64,000 nucleotides of DNA from an uncultured Victivallales bacterium. Its GTDB lineage: Bacteria > Verrucomicrobiota > Lentisphaeria > Oligosphaerales > JAFGRS01. Numbering within the stretch: the stretch's first letter is position 1; each line of letters opens with the position of its first letter. Under the pieces are notes generated by a model that ran no database searches, was not told the DNA's origin, and saw only the letters and a program-made list of their open reading frames with translations. Shown one piece after another: positions 28,061 through 37,170 of the stretch. The DNA is taken from contig CAILUI010000053.1 in NCBI GenBank assembly GCA_903837355.1, positions 19,756-83,755 on the forward strand, in the 5' to 3' direction. The translations under genes and the position numbers were made by a program.

Positions 28061-29098
28061 ATGACCCCACCGGCGTCCCGACGGGCCCGATTCAGCATCC
28101 GCGACGAGCGCGTTGGCCTGCGTCTCATGGAGATGCTGCTGTCGCGTTTCCCGTACCACACGGAAGAGGAATGGGCGCAGCGTCTGCACAGCGGTGCGGT
28201 CCTGATCAACGACCAACCCAGTTCGCCCACGCACGTCCTGGCGGCGGGCGACGTCATGGAGTACGACGCCGCCGACATCCCCGAACCCGCGGTCAGCCTG
28301 GCCGTCGATATCCTCTATGAAGACAGTGATATCATGGTGGTCGACAAGCCCGCCGGCCTGCCCTGCCACCCGGCTGGGCGCTTCTTCGAAAACACGCTCT
28401 CGGCTTTCCTGAAGCGGACCACGGGCAGCGCGACCCTGGAGCTGGTGAACCGACTCGACCGCGAGACCTCGGGCCTGGTCGTGGTCGGCAAACACCCGAC
28501 GGCCGCCCGCGCCTGCCGGCTGCAGTTCGAACGCCGGCAGGTCGAGAAGCGCTACACCGTTCTGGTCGAGGGCCACTTCCCCCCCGCCTGGCGCGCCACG
28601 GGTCGCCTCACACCTGACCCGGCCAGCCCAATCCGTCGGAAGTGCCGCTTCATCCCGGACGCGGACGCGGCGCCGCTTCAGCCTGGCCCAGCCGCCGCCT
28701 CCGGCAGCGGCGCCGACTGGGCCGACACCGAGTTCCGCTGGCGGGCCCAGCACGGGCCGATCAGTGAACTGGATGTGGTCCTGCACACCGGCCGTACCCA
28801 TCAGATCCGAGCCACGCTCGAGGCCCTGGGTTTCCCCGTGGTCGGCGACAAGCTCTACGGCGGCGATCCGACCGTCTTCCTGCGCTTCTGCCAAGACCGC
28901 CTGACCGACGCCGACCGACGCCGGCTACGCCTGCCGCGCCAGGCACTGCACGCGGCCGAGATCGCCTTCCGCCACCCCCGCACCGGCCAGTGCCTCACCT
29001 ACCGCGCCGAGTTGCCGGCCGACTTGCGCGAGTTCATCGCCCGCAGTGCCAGCCCGCATGGCCCGACTGGCACCGCGCCACTTGCGGCGCCACCTTAG
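28061..29098 (+). CDS. RluA-family pseudouridine synthase
   Basis: YEDSDIMVVDKPAGLPCHPAGRF...LELVNRLDRETSGLVVVGKHPTAAR; HTGRTHQIRATLEALGFPVVGDKLYGG. Confidence 0.95.
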   Translation: MTPPASRRARFSIRDERVGLRLMEMLLSRFPYHTEEEWAQRLHSGAVLINDQPSSPTHVLAAGDVMEYDAADIPEPAVSLAVDILYEDSDIMVVDKPAGLPCHPAGRFFENTLSAFLKRTTGSATLELVNRLDRETSGLVVVGKHPTAARACRLQFERRQVEKRYTVLVEGHFPPAWRATGRLTPDPASPIRRKCRFIPDADAAPLQPGPAAASGSGADWADTEFRWRAQHGPISELDVVLHTGRTHQIRATLEALGFPVVGDKLYGGDPTVFLRFCQDRLTDADRRRLRLPRQALHAAEIAFRHPRTGQCLTYRAELPADLREFIARSASPHGPTGTAPLAAPP

Positions 29099-29139
29099 GC
29101 TGCGGTACACGCTCGACAGTGCGCAAACGGAGATTGGCT

Positions 29140-31971
29140 ATGGTCCCCACCCTCAGACTCCTCGGCGCCGGGATGGGCCTGCTCGGCGGCGTGGCTCTGG
29201 CCGCGGAACCGATCACGGAGGCCGCAATGATCCTGAACACGCCCTCTGCCCGGATCGTCATTGATAGCGCCGGCTGCACCGCGGTCTTCGCCGACAGTGC
29301 GGGGACGAACTACGCGACAACCCCGCCGGCGCCTTTCGCCCGCCTGCGCCAGGCCGGCAAGGACTGCCCGGCGACACAGGCACGCCTCGTCGACGGCCTG
29401 CTGCATCTCGAGTTCGCCGCCGCCGGCGCCAGCGCCGACCTGCGCCTCAGCCAGCGCGCCGACTACACCCTCATCGAGGTCGTGGCTGTGACCGGCGATG
29501 GCATCGAGGAACTGGCCTTCATCGACATCCCCCTGGGACTCAAAGGCAGCCCCAACGAGCCGCTGGCGGCCTGCTGTCTGGCCCTCAACCTGCAGACTAA
29601 CGCCCGCGGCATACCGCAGGCCAGCTCCTCCCTCTGGGCCGCCTGCTACCCGCGCTTCGGTTTCGTGGGCGCGCAGGCTGCGCTCATTGCCTGTCCGCAG
29701 GCCGATCTGCGCCAGGTACTGCAGCGGGCGGTCACCGCCGCCCCCGACCTGCCGCACTCCCCCATCGGCGGCCCCTGGGCCCTCGACGGCGCCGACAATC
29801 GCCGCTCTTACCTCTTCGATTTCGGGGAACTCACCGAGGCCACGGTGGATGACTGGATCGCGTTGGCCCAGCGCCTGGGCATCACCCAGATCGACTTCCA
29901 TGGCGGGCGCTCGTTCCGCTTTGGCGACTGTGAGCCTGCCCCGGATCTGTTCCCGCGCGGCGTCGAGAGTATGAAGGCCGTCATCGACAAGCTGCACGCG
30001 GCCGGCATTCAGGCCGGCTTGCACACCTATGCCATGTTCATGGCCAAGACCTGCCCATGGGTCACGCCCGTCCCCGATCGCCGGCTCGGTAGTGACGCTG
30101 TCTTCACCCTGGCGGAAGACCTGTCCGCGGAGGCGACGGCCCTGCGCGTCGTCGAGTCCACCGCGGCCATGTCGACGGTGACCGGCTTCTTCGTGCGCAA
30201 CAGCACCACCTTCCGGATCGACGACGAGCTGATCACCTACAGCGCCGTCGCCAGCGCGACGCCCTTCGGCTTCCCCACCTGCCAACGGGGCGCCTATGGC
30301 ACCCGGCCGGCGGCCCATGCGCAAGGTGCCAAGGCCTATCATCTGCGCGAGTGCTTCGGGCTCTTCGTCGCCGACGGCGATTCGACGCTCTTCGCCGAGA
30401 CCGCCGCCAAGACCGCCGAGCTCTTCAACGCCGCCGGCTTCGACATGATCTACCTCGACGCGCTCGACGGCGGTGATACCGTCGCCGGTCGCGACGTCTC
30501 CTGGCACTACGAATCCAAGTTCGTCTTCGAGATCTGGAAACGCCTGCAGCGGCCGGCCATCATGGAGATGAGCACCTTCCACCACCACCTCTGGAATGTG
30601 CGCTCGCGCATGGGCGCCTGGGACCACCCCAACCGCAGCCACAAGCGCTTCATTGATCTGCACTGCCAGAGCAATGCGGCCCTCCTGCGCCAGTTTCTGC
30701 CCGGCCACCTGGGCTGGTGGTCCTTCAAGACCTGGCAGGGCCTCAACGGCGAACCCACGCACTCCGACGACATCGAGTACCTCTGCGCCAAGGCCATGGC
30801 TAACGACTGCGGCCTCTCGATCATGGGCATCAGCCCCACCACCGTGACCCAGGTACCGGCCCTGCCGCGCCTCGCCAGCATCGTCAGGAACTACGAGACC
30901 CTCCGGCAGCAGCGCTACTTCGCCGACTCGGTCAGGGAGACCTTGCGTGTGCCCGGCGCCGAGTTCACCCTCTTCCAGAACGCCGAGGGTACCTGGCAAT
31001 TCCGCCCGGTCGAGATCCGCAAACAGAAGGTCGTGGGACTGCAGGACGGCGGCGGCAGCACCTGGGCCGTCGACAACCGCTACGCCGCCCAGCCACTGGT
31101 CGTCCGCATCGAAGCCCTGCTGGCCGCCGGCCCCTATGCGGCCGCAGGCAACCCGACCCTGGCCGACGGCACCGCCGCCGACGCCTTTCCGCTACGCGCC
31201 TGCCAGCCAGGGATCACCGCGACCCTGGAGGCCGTCTCCGAGCCGGTGCAGGTCGGCACGCTCAGCGCCCGACTGACCGCCACCAACGCCACGGCATCGC
31301 CGCTGCGGTCCTGGTGCAAATTCGGCAAGACCTTCGCGCCGACGCTCGAACTCAGTGGCTACCCGGCGCTGGGACTGTGGGTCCATGGCGATGGCAGTGG
31401 CGCCGTGCTGAACCTGCAGCAGACCAGCCCGGAGCACATCTCGGGCGGTATCGCCGACCATTACGTCGTGCTCGACTTCCGCGGCTGGCGTTACGTGGAG
31501 TTGGTCGAACCGGAAGGCGAGCGCTATGCCGACTACGCCTGGCCCTACGGCAACCCCTACGCCATCTACCGCGAAGGCATCCTGCCGAATGCCGTGGAGT
31601 CCCTCAGCGTCTGGCTCAATCACGTCCCCGCCAACGGCTCCGCGGTCTGCCACCTGAGCCCGATCCAGGCCCTCCCGGCCATCCCGGCAACCTTCAAACG
31701 GCCCGCCATCACCCTCGGCGGCAAGACCATCACCTTCCCCGTCGACATCGCCACCGGCCAGTACCTCGAATACCGCGGCCCCGGTGACTGCCGACTCTAC
31801 GGCCAACGCGGCGAGGAACTGGCCAGCGTCATCCCGGAAGGCGAGGCGCCGACGCTCGCTCCCGGCGCCAACGCGCTACGCTTCGCCTGCGAGCCGCAGC
31901 CGGGCCTGAACCCGCGAGCCTACGTGACCGTCTTCGCCCAGGGCGAGCCCTTCGGCGAGCGCCGGCCGTGA
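29140..31971 (+). CDS. Large secreted TIM-barrel glycosidase-like protein
   Basis: Signal peptide MVPTLRLLGAGMGLLGGVALAAEP; barrel-like segments DFHGGRSFRFGDCEPAPDLFPRGVESMKAVIDKLHAAGIQAGLHTYAMF and GFDMIYLDALDGGDT. Confidence 0.65.
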   Translation: MVPTLRLLGAGMGLLGGVALAAEPITEAAMILNTPSARIVIDSAGCTAVFADSAGTNYATTPPAPFARLRQAGKDCPATQARLVDGLLHLEFAAAGASADLRLSQRADYTLIEVVAVTGDGIEELAFIDIPLGLKGSPNEPLAACCLALNLQTNARGIPQASSSLWAACYPRFGFVGAQAALIACPQADLRQVLQRAVTAAPDLPHSPIGGPWALDGADNRRSYLFDFGELTEATVDDWIALAQRLGITQIDFHGGRSFRFGDCEPAPDLFPRGVESMKAVIDKLHAAGIQAGLHTYAMFMAKTCPWVTPVPDRRLGSDAVFTLAEDLSAEATALRVVESTAAMSTVTGFFVRNSTTFRIDDELITYSAVASATPFGFPTCQRGAYGTRPAAHAQGAKAYHLRECFGLFVADGDSTLFAETAAKTAELFNAAGFDMIYLDALDGGDTVAGRDVSWHYESKFVFEIWKRLQRPAIMEMSTFHHHLWNVRSRMGAWDHPNRSHKRFIDLHCQSNAALLRQFLPGHLGWWSFKTWQGLNGEPTHSDDIEYLCAKAMANDCGLSIMGISPTTVTQVPALPRLASIVRNYETLRQQRYFADSVRETLRVPGAEFTLFQNAEGTWQFRPVEIRKQKVVGLQDGGGSTWAVDNRYAAQPLVVRIEALLAAGPYAAAGNPTLADGTAADAFPLRACQPGITATLEAVSEPVQVGTLSARLTATNATASPLRSWCKFGKTFAPTLELSGYPALGLWVHGDGSGAVLNLQQTSPEHISGGIADHYVVLDFRGWRYVELVEPEGERYADYAWPYGNPYAIYREGILPNAVESLSVWLNHVPANGSAVCHLSPIQALPAIPATFKRPAITLGGKTITFPVDIATGQYLEYRGPGDCRLYGQRGEELASVIPEGEAPTLAPGANALRFACEPQPGLNPRAYVTVFAQGEPFGERRP

Positions 31972-32022
31972 CCTGCGAACGACGCCGGCGGGCGCGACGG
32001 CAGGGCTGAGAGGCGGAGGGGC

Positions 32023-32136
32023 AAAGCGGTGTCAAGCCACCGGCAGTCCAAAGCTTGGCCTCGCGGCCGACGCAGCATGGAACCGAGTCCTGGCAATAGC
32101 CGGACTCCTTGGACTGCGGCGGCTTGACGCCGCTTT
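32023..32136. repeat. Long imperfect palindrome (about 29 bp arms) in a convergent intergenic region
   Basis: AAAGCGGTGTCAAGCCACCGGCAGTCCAAAG (32023-32053) versus CTTGGACTGCGGCGGCTTGACGCCGCTTT (32108-32136); reverse complements with about three differences. Confidence 0.75.
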
Positions 32137-32225
32137 CGTGCGGGCAACTGGACGTCAGAATGCGTTCGCTTGACGCCCATGGGCCAAGGCGCGGTACTGG
32201 CACCCCGCGCCGACCCCCGTCCGGT

Positions 32226-33395
32226 TCAGCCGATGCCCCGCGCGCACAGGCTACGGATCAACGGCGTGAGCGATTCCGGACCGCTGTCGCGGATCACAAA
32301 GCCCTCCTCGATCCGGTTGGAGCCGCCGGGGCTGCCGAACAGGCTGATGTCGGAGTTGACGCACATGCCGCTGCGCAGCGGGTAGACCGCCTTCTCGTCC
32401 GGGTAGGGGGACTCGGCCTCGGCCAGGCCGATTCCATGCATCGGCGGATAGACGTCGTAGGCCGAGAGCTGGTGCTGCTGGAACACCGCCTTGACGGCAC
32501 GCACCATCTCGCCGGAAATACAGCCGTCCTTCAGGTAACGGAGTTGCACGTTGGCCGCCTCGAACAGCGCCCCCAGGAAACGCTTCTGCGCCGCCGTGGC
32601 CGTGCCCGCAACGAAGGGGTACTCCGCGGTCGCCACATAGCCCTCGTACTGCACCGCCAGCGCCGCCATGATCATGTCGCCGTCGCGGATCACCTTGTCG
32701 GTCGCGCGGCCGATGATGGTGTCAGCGCGCTCGCCGCTGCCGAAGACCATGAAGGTGATCGCCTCGGCGCCGGCCATGCGCGCCGCGCCCTCGGCCACAC
32801 CGGCGGCGTAGACCTCGGTGTTGCCGGGAACGGCTGCCTGCAGCAGCTTCTCATAGCCGGCGCAGGCACAACGGCCGGCCTCTTTGAGGCAGGCGATCTC
32901 GGCGTCGCTCTTCACCAGGCGCAAGCCCTGCAGCACACTGGCCGCATCCACGATCTCGAGGCCGTCGAGCCCCTTCTGGATACGGTTGTAGATCGGCGTC
33001 GGCATGTCATACAGACCAACCAAGCCGAGACGCCGACCGCCACCAAGAGTCTCGCCCAGGATATCCTTGAACGAGGAGAACGTGGCCAGCGGGTAGTCGA
33101 TCTCCTCTGGCACACTGACGCAGGCGAACTCCTTCACATTGCGGATGTCGCCCCACGCCGACATCTCCCGCGCATACTTCTCACCCTCCGGAGCGCCCGC
33201 CAGAATGGGGTTGCCGCGGCGCGGAATGAAGCAGGCGCAGCGCTCGAAAATCGGCCAGTAGTTGCAGACGTAGCGCAGACTCTCTTTCCGGTACTCGTCG
33301 CCGTAGACCACCAGGCCGTCCAACTGCCGGCGCCCCAGTTCCTCCTGGATGCGACCGATGCGCGCGGCGAACTCCACCTTACTGATGCTGGCCAT
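32226..33395 (-). CDS. M24-family metallopeptidase (Xaa-Pro aminopeptidase/creatinase-like)
   Basis: RIGRIQEELGRRQLDGLVVYGDEYRKESLRYVCNYWP...LRLVKSDAEIACLKEAGRCACAGYEKLLQAAVPG...PPMHGIGLAEAE. Confidence 0.88.
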   Translation of the reverse strand: MASISKVEFAARIGRIQEELGRRQLDGLVVYGDEYRKESLRYVCNYWPIFERCACFIPRRGNPILAGAPEGEKYAREMSAWGDIRNVKEFACVSVPEEIDYPLATFSSFKDILGETLGGGRRLGLVGLYDMPTPIYNRIQKGLDGLEIVDAASVLQGLRLVKSDAEIACLKEAGRCACAGYEKLLQAAVPGNTEVYAAGVAEGAARMAGAEAITFMVFGSGERADTIIGRATDKVIRDGDMIMAALAVQYEGYVATAEYPFVAGTATAAQKRFLGALFEAANVQLRYLKDGCISGEMVRAVKAVFQQHQLSAYDVYPPMHGIGLAEAESPYPDEKAVYPLRSGMCVNSDISLFGSPGGSNRIEEGFVIRDSGPESLTPLIRSLCARGIG

Positions 33396-33493
33396 CGCGA
33401 TCTCCTTACCTGCGAAACGCTATTCCTTCTTCACCACAGAGGGCACAGGGAACACAGAGGCAAGAGACTGAAATGCCTGTTCGGGCAGCGCCC

Positions 33494-33668
33494 TTCACCG
33501 TTCACCCTTCACCGTTCACCCTTCACCGTTCACCCTTCACCGTTCACCCTTCACCGTTCACCCTTCACCGTTCACCGTTCACCGTTCACCGTTCACCGTT
33601 CACCCTTCACCGTTCACCGTTCACCGTTCACCGTTCACCGTTCACCGTTCACCCTTCACCGTTCACCC
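33494..33668. repeat. Heptanucleotide tandem array (TTCACCS)x25
   Basis: Exactly 175 bp of uninterrupted TTCACCG/TTCACCC units; minus-strand units GGTGAAC/GGGTGAA. Confidence 0.97.
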
Positions 33669-34770
33669 CGAGCTCCCCGCTGAGCGCCAGCAGGAAGTCA
33701 CGGTTATCCGCCGACACGTAGCGCATCGTGCCACCCATGCGACTGAAGGTCTTGCAGTAGCGCAAGTAGTAATCCGGCGACTCCACCGGCGGCTCACCGG
33801 TGGACCAGTCCCAGCGCGACTCGGCCAGATCCACCACCACGATGAAGTGATCGCGGATGCTCTGCCCGGCCTGCAGGGCCAGGTTCTGGCTCATCGACAG
33901 CGATTTCTCAAAGATCATCGGCGACATCACCGCCGAGCCCACCGAGAGATACACCCCGCCGCTGAGCCGCGAGACACTGTCGGCAAAGGACAGGAAGTCG
34001 CGCTGCGCGGTGCGGCCAACGGCCGCGACATGGTTCAGCGGATGCGTGTAGATGATGTCATGGCCGATCATCGGGTGCGCCGTGAACGGCACCCCCAGCC
34101 GGTAGGCGGCCGCCTGCACGCTGAAGCGCTTCCAGGCGTGCGGGACCTCGATCAGCCCCCGGGGCACCGTGTGGCGCTCCAGCACCGCCAGCAGATCGGC
34201 GGCGGCGGCGGCGTGCTCGGCCGCCTCCGGGGAGTCCGGGGCCGCGCGGATGGCGTCCAGCAACTCGTCGCGCCCAGGCACCAGATGACGGTCGTCGTGG
34301 ATCAGGCGACCGATGCTCTCGCCGTAACCCAGGCCATCGTAGGCACCCAGCAGCAGGGCCAGGTTGAGGTGGAACCCCGTCTCTTGCCAGAGGCCAAACC
34401 TGCCCCGCGCCGTGTTGCCCCGCACATCCTCGCTGGACTGCCCCAGGAAGGCGAACTCCCAGTCGTGGATGATGCCGGCGCCATTCGTGGCCAGATGCTG
34501 CAGCCAGCCCGCCTCGATGAGGCGGATAAGCACGGGCCCGAGCCCGTTCTTGATGGCATGCGCCCCAAACGCCAGGATCACCGGCCGCCCCTCAGACCGT
34601 GCCTGCCGCAGGCGCTGCGCCGTCTCCAACACCGCCGCCGCCGTCCGTGCCGATAGTGGCCCCGGGGCCGTCCCCGGCGGCACCTGGTCGCGCTCGATGC
34701 AGACCTTGTTCTCACGTTCCCGCAGGGGGTGGACAGCGAGCCGAGTGCGATCAAATTGTGGATACGGCAT
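33649..34770 (-). CDS. Deoxyhypusine synthase-like (NAD/FAD-binding fold) hypothetical protein
   Basis: PVILAFGAHAIKNGLGPVLIRLIEAGWLQHLATNGAGIIHDWEFAFLGQSSEDVRGNTARGRFGLWQETG; family call tentative; the 3' end lies inside the heptamer array. Confidence 0.5.
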   Translation of the reverse strand: MPYPQFDRTRLAVHPLRERENKVCIERDQVPPGTAPGPLSARTAAAVLETAQRLRQARSEGRPVILAFGAHAIKNGLGPVLIRLIEAGWLQHLATNGAGIIHDWEFAFLGQSSEDVRGNTARGRFGLWQETGFHLNLALLLGAYDGLGYGESIGRLIHDDRHLVPGRDELLDAIRAAPDSPEAAEHAAAAADLLAVLERHTVPRGLIEVPHAWKRFSVQAAAYRLGVPFTAHPMIGHDIIYTHPLNHVAAVGRTAQRDFLSFADSVSRLSGGVYLSVGSAVMSPMIFEKSLSMSQNLALQAGQSIRDHFIVVVDLAESRWDWSTGEPPVESPDYYLRYCKTFSRMGGTMRYVSADNRDFLLALSGELGVNGEG

Positions 34771-34865
34771 GGTCGTAAACGCCTCCGCAAGACACCAGGG
34801 CACAACGTACCCGCCGCAACCGCGGCTGTCGAGCGCGGAGCCGGGCCTTAGGCTCGGCGGTTCCC

Positions 34866-34888
34866 GCGGGCCGGCCTGGCCGGCCCGC
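34866..34888. repeat. 23 bp perfect palindrome
   Basis: GCGGGCCGGCC-T-GGCCGGCCCGC between divergently transcribed genes. Confidence 0.6.
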
Positions 34889-35194
34889 CGTCATACCGCG
34901 GGACTCGGCGCAGGTTGCAGGGCTCTCTATCCTGCCTGCGACCTGACAACGGCAGATGGTTCGTGCCATCTGTTCCACGCCGCCTGCTGCCGAGACCAGA
35001 GTGACCCTGAACTCACGGAACCCTGGCTCGCAACACTTGGCATGGCGCTGATATAGTGTGCGCTACGGCAATCCCACGAAGGGGTGCTGCGACGGCCGAG
35101 GGCATGGCGACCGGTTGACGACCGCTGCCGTTAGCCGCCCCGGCCAGATGGCGCGACGCACGGCCTGGTTCCACCACTGGCAATCACGAGGTGC

Positions 35195-36043
35195 ATGATG
35201 AGGTCTGGCCCCCGCTACATGATCCGCTGCGACATGGAAGGCGTCAGCGGCATCGTCAGTTACGCCCAGGCGGAACCCGGGCAATCGGAGTATGGCTTCG
35301 GCCTCCGCCAGTTCCGGGCGGACCTGCGCGCCTGCCTCGACGGGCTGATCGCCGGCGGGGCCGGGGAGATCGTGGTCTACGACGAGCATTACTACGGGCG
35401 CAACATCGACCCGGAGTGGCTGCCGCAAGGGGTCTCGTTCATCGCCGGCAAACCTCCTTACCGGGCCGACTGGCCCGGGGGGCTGGAGGCGGACTTCGCC
35501 GGCCTGGTCCTGCTCGGTTTCCACTCGAGATATGGTACGCTCGGTGGCCTGCTTCACCACACCTACGAGCTCGACATCCGCGACCTGCGCCTGAACGGGG
35601 TCTCCGTGGGTGAAATCGGCATGGAAACCGCTATCGCGGGAGACCTGGGCGTACCGCTGCTCCTGGTCACGGCGGACAGCGCCGGCTGCCGCGAAGCGGA
35701 AGCCTTGGTGCGGGGCGTGGCCGTCGTCGCGGTGAAGGATGCGCTGGGCGAGACCGGCGGGCTCTGCCACCCCCTCACCCTGACTACTGCCTGGATCCGC
35801 GAGGCCGCCCGCGCCGTGGTCACACAGGCACCCCAAACCAAACCGTGGTTCTGCGGTCCGGAGGTGACGATGGAGGTAAGCCTCAACCCGGGGCGCTACG
35901 CCACGACACTCCGCCGTGAGCATGCCGCCATGGTCAATGCCGCCGGCGACATGGTCTTGCGGGGTCCGACAACAACCGCGGTCTGGGCCGAGTACTGGCA
36001 GCGAAAACTCCACACTCAGCAGATCCTGGCCGCAACGCCCTAG
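35195..36043 (+). CDS. M55-family D-aminopeptidase (DppA-like)
   Basis: RYMIRCDMEGVSGIVSYAQAEPG; IVVYDEHYYGRNIDPEWLP; LLGFHSRYGTLGGLLHHTYE; VGEIGMETAIAGDLGVPLLLVTAD. Confidence 0.88.
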   Translation: MMRSGPRYMIRCDMEGVSGIVSYAQAEPGQSEYGFGLRQFRADLRACLDGLIAGGAGEIVVYDEHYYGRNIDPEWLPQGVSFIAGKPPYRADWPGGLEADFAGLVLLGFHSRYGTLGGLLHHTYELDIRDLRLNGVSVGEIGMETAIAGDLGVPLLLVTADSAGCREAEALVRGVAVVAVKDALGETGGLCHPLTLTTAWIREAARAVVTQAPQTKPWFCGPEVTMEVSLNPGRYATTLRREHAAMVNAAGDMVLRGPTTTAVWAEYWQRKLHTQQILAATP

Positions 36044-36118
36044 CCCAAACCGACTCCCGAAAGCAACACCGCGACCCCCAACCGCCAACCAGGGCAGAGA
36101 AGGAACCCGGTACCGCCC

Positions 36119-37036
36119 ATGGACACCCCGATCACCGAATACGCCCGCCTCGGTTTGGTTCACCACATGCTCTACCCGGACTGCGGCGAACATCCGACCG
36201 AGCATGTGGGTACGCTCAAAGCCATCGCCGCCCGCTCCGACATCGAGACGTTCGACTGCTGCCTACCCTACGACGAGGGCGCACGAGCTGAACTCATCCC
36301 AACGCTCAGGGCCTGCGGCAAAGTGGACCTCACCTTCGCCACCCATTTCTTCCCCCTGCGCAAGCTCTCCCTCTGCACGACCAGCGTCACTGAGCAGGCG
36401 CAGGTGCGCATGATCATGAGAGACATGGTCGCTCAGGCCGCGGCCAGCGGGGCTACAGGCTTCATCTTCGCGTCCGGTGGTCCGTCCCCGGACCGGGCCA
36501 CGCCGGCGCACCACGCCGCCTTCGCCTCGTTCTGCCGCTGGCTCTGCAACGAGCTCCGACCGCACGGCATCAGCGCCCTGCTCGAGCCCTTTGATATGAC
36601 CATCGACAAGAAGTTCCTCTATGGCCCGACGGTGGCGTGCGTAGCCCTGATTGAAGCCTTGCGCCCAGCGGTGACCAATCTGGGGCTCGAGCTGGACATG
36701 GCGCACCTGCCCTTGATGGGCGAGAGCTTCGAGCACGCCATCCGCGCCGCCGCGCCCCATCTCCGACGGGTGCACTTGGGCAACTGCGTACTCCGCGACC
36801 CGGCGCATCCGCGGTACGGCGACACCCACCCGCCGATGGGCTACCCCGGCGGCGAGATTGGCGAGCCGGAGCTGACCGACATCCTGCGCTTGCTCCTGGA
36901 CGTGGGCTTCCTCGACCGGAGGAGACGCGGCAACGTGGTCATCGAGATGACCCCATGGCCGGGCAAGACCGTGGACGAGACGGTCACCGATGCCTTCGCA
37001 CGGCTGCAGGCGGCCTGGAAATGCGTCCAGAGTTGA
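36119..37036 (+). CDS. Sugar phosphate isomerase/epimerase (xylose-isomerase-like TIM barrel)
   Basis: LLEPFDMTIDKKFLYGPT...NLGLELDMAHLPLMGESFEHAIRAAAPHLRRVHLGNC...VVIEMTPWPGKTVDE. Confidence 0.78.
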   Translation: MDTPITEYARLGLVHHMLYPDCGEHPTEHVGTLKAIAARSDIETFDCCLPYDEGARAELIPTLRACGKVDLTFATHFFPLRKLSLCTTSVTEQAQVRMIMRDMVAQAAASGATGFIFASGGPSPDRATPAHHAAFASFCRWLCNELRPHGISALLEPFDMTIDKKFLYGPTVACVALIEALRPAVTNLGLELDMAHLPLMGESFEHAIRAAAPHLRRVHLGNCVLRDPAHPRYGDTHPPMGYPGGEIGEPELTDILRLLLDVGFLDRRRRGNVVIEMTPWPGKTVDETVTDAFARLQAAWKCVQS

Positions 37037-37170
37037 CGTTCACACCCTGACTCCAGCACGGCCCGATCCGCACTGGTTCGAGCCTAGCACGCCACGGTCC
37101 TTGGCGATCCGAAGTACGAATGCGTTGACGGCAAAACCGATCCTGCGGGGGGATCAGGTCTTCCAATGGG

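Noticed and set aside
33494-33668. Possible CRISPR array
   Set aside because: 7 bp units with no spacers and no cas genes in the window.
33473-33721. Repeat-protein ORF PFTVHPSPFTLHRSPFTVHRS
   Set aside because: Translation of the non-coding heptamer array; no RBS or non-repeat domain.
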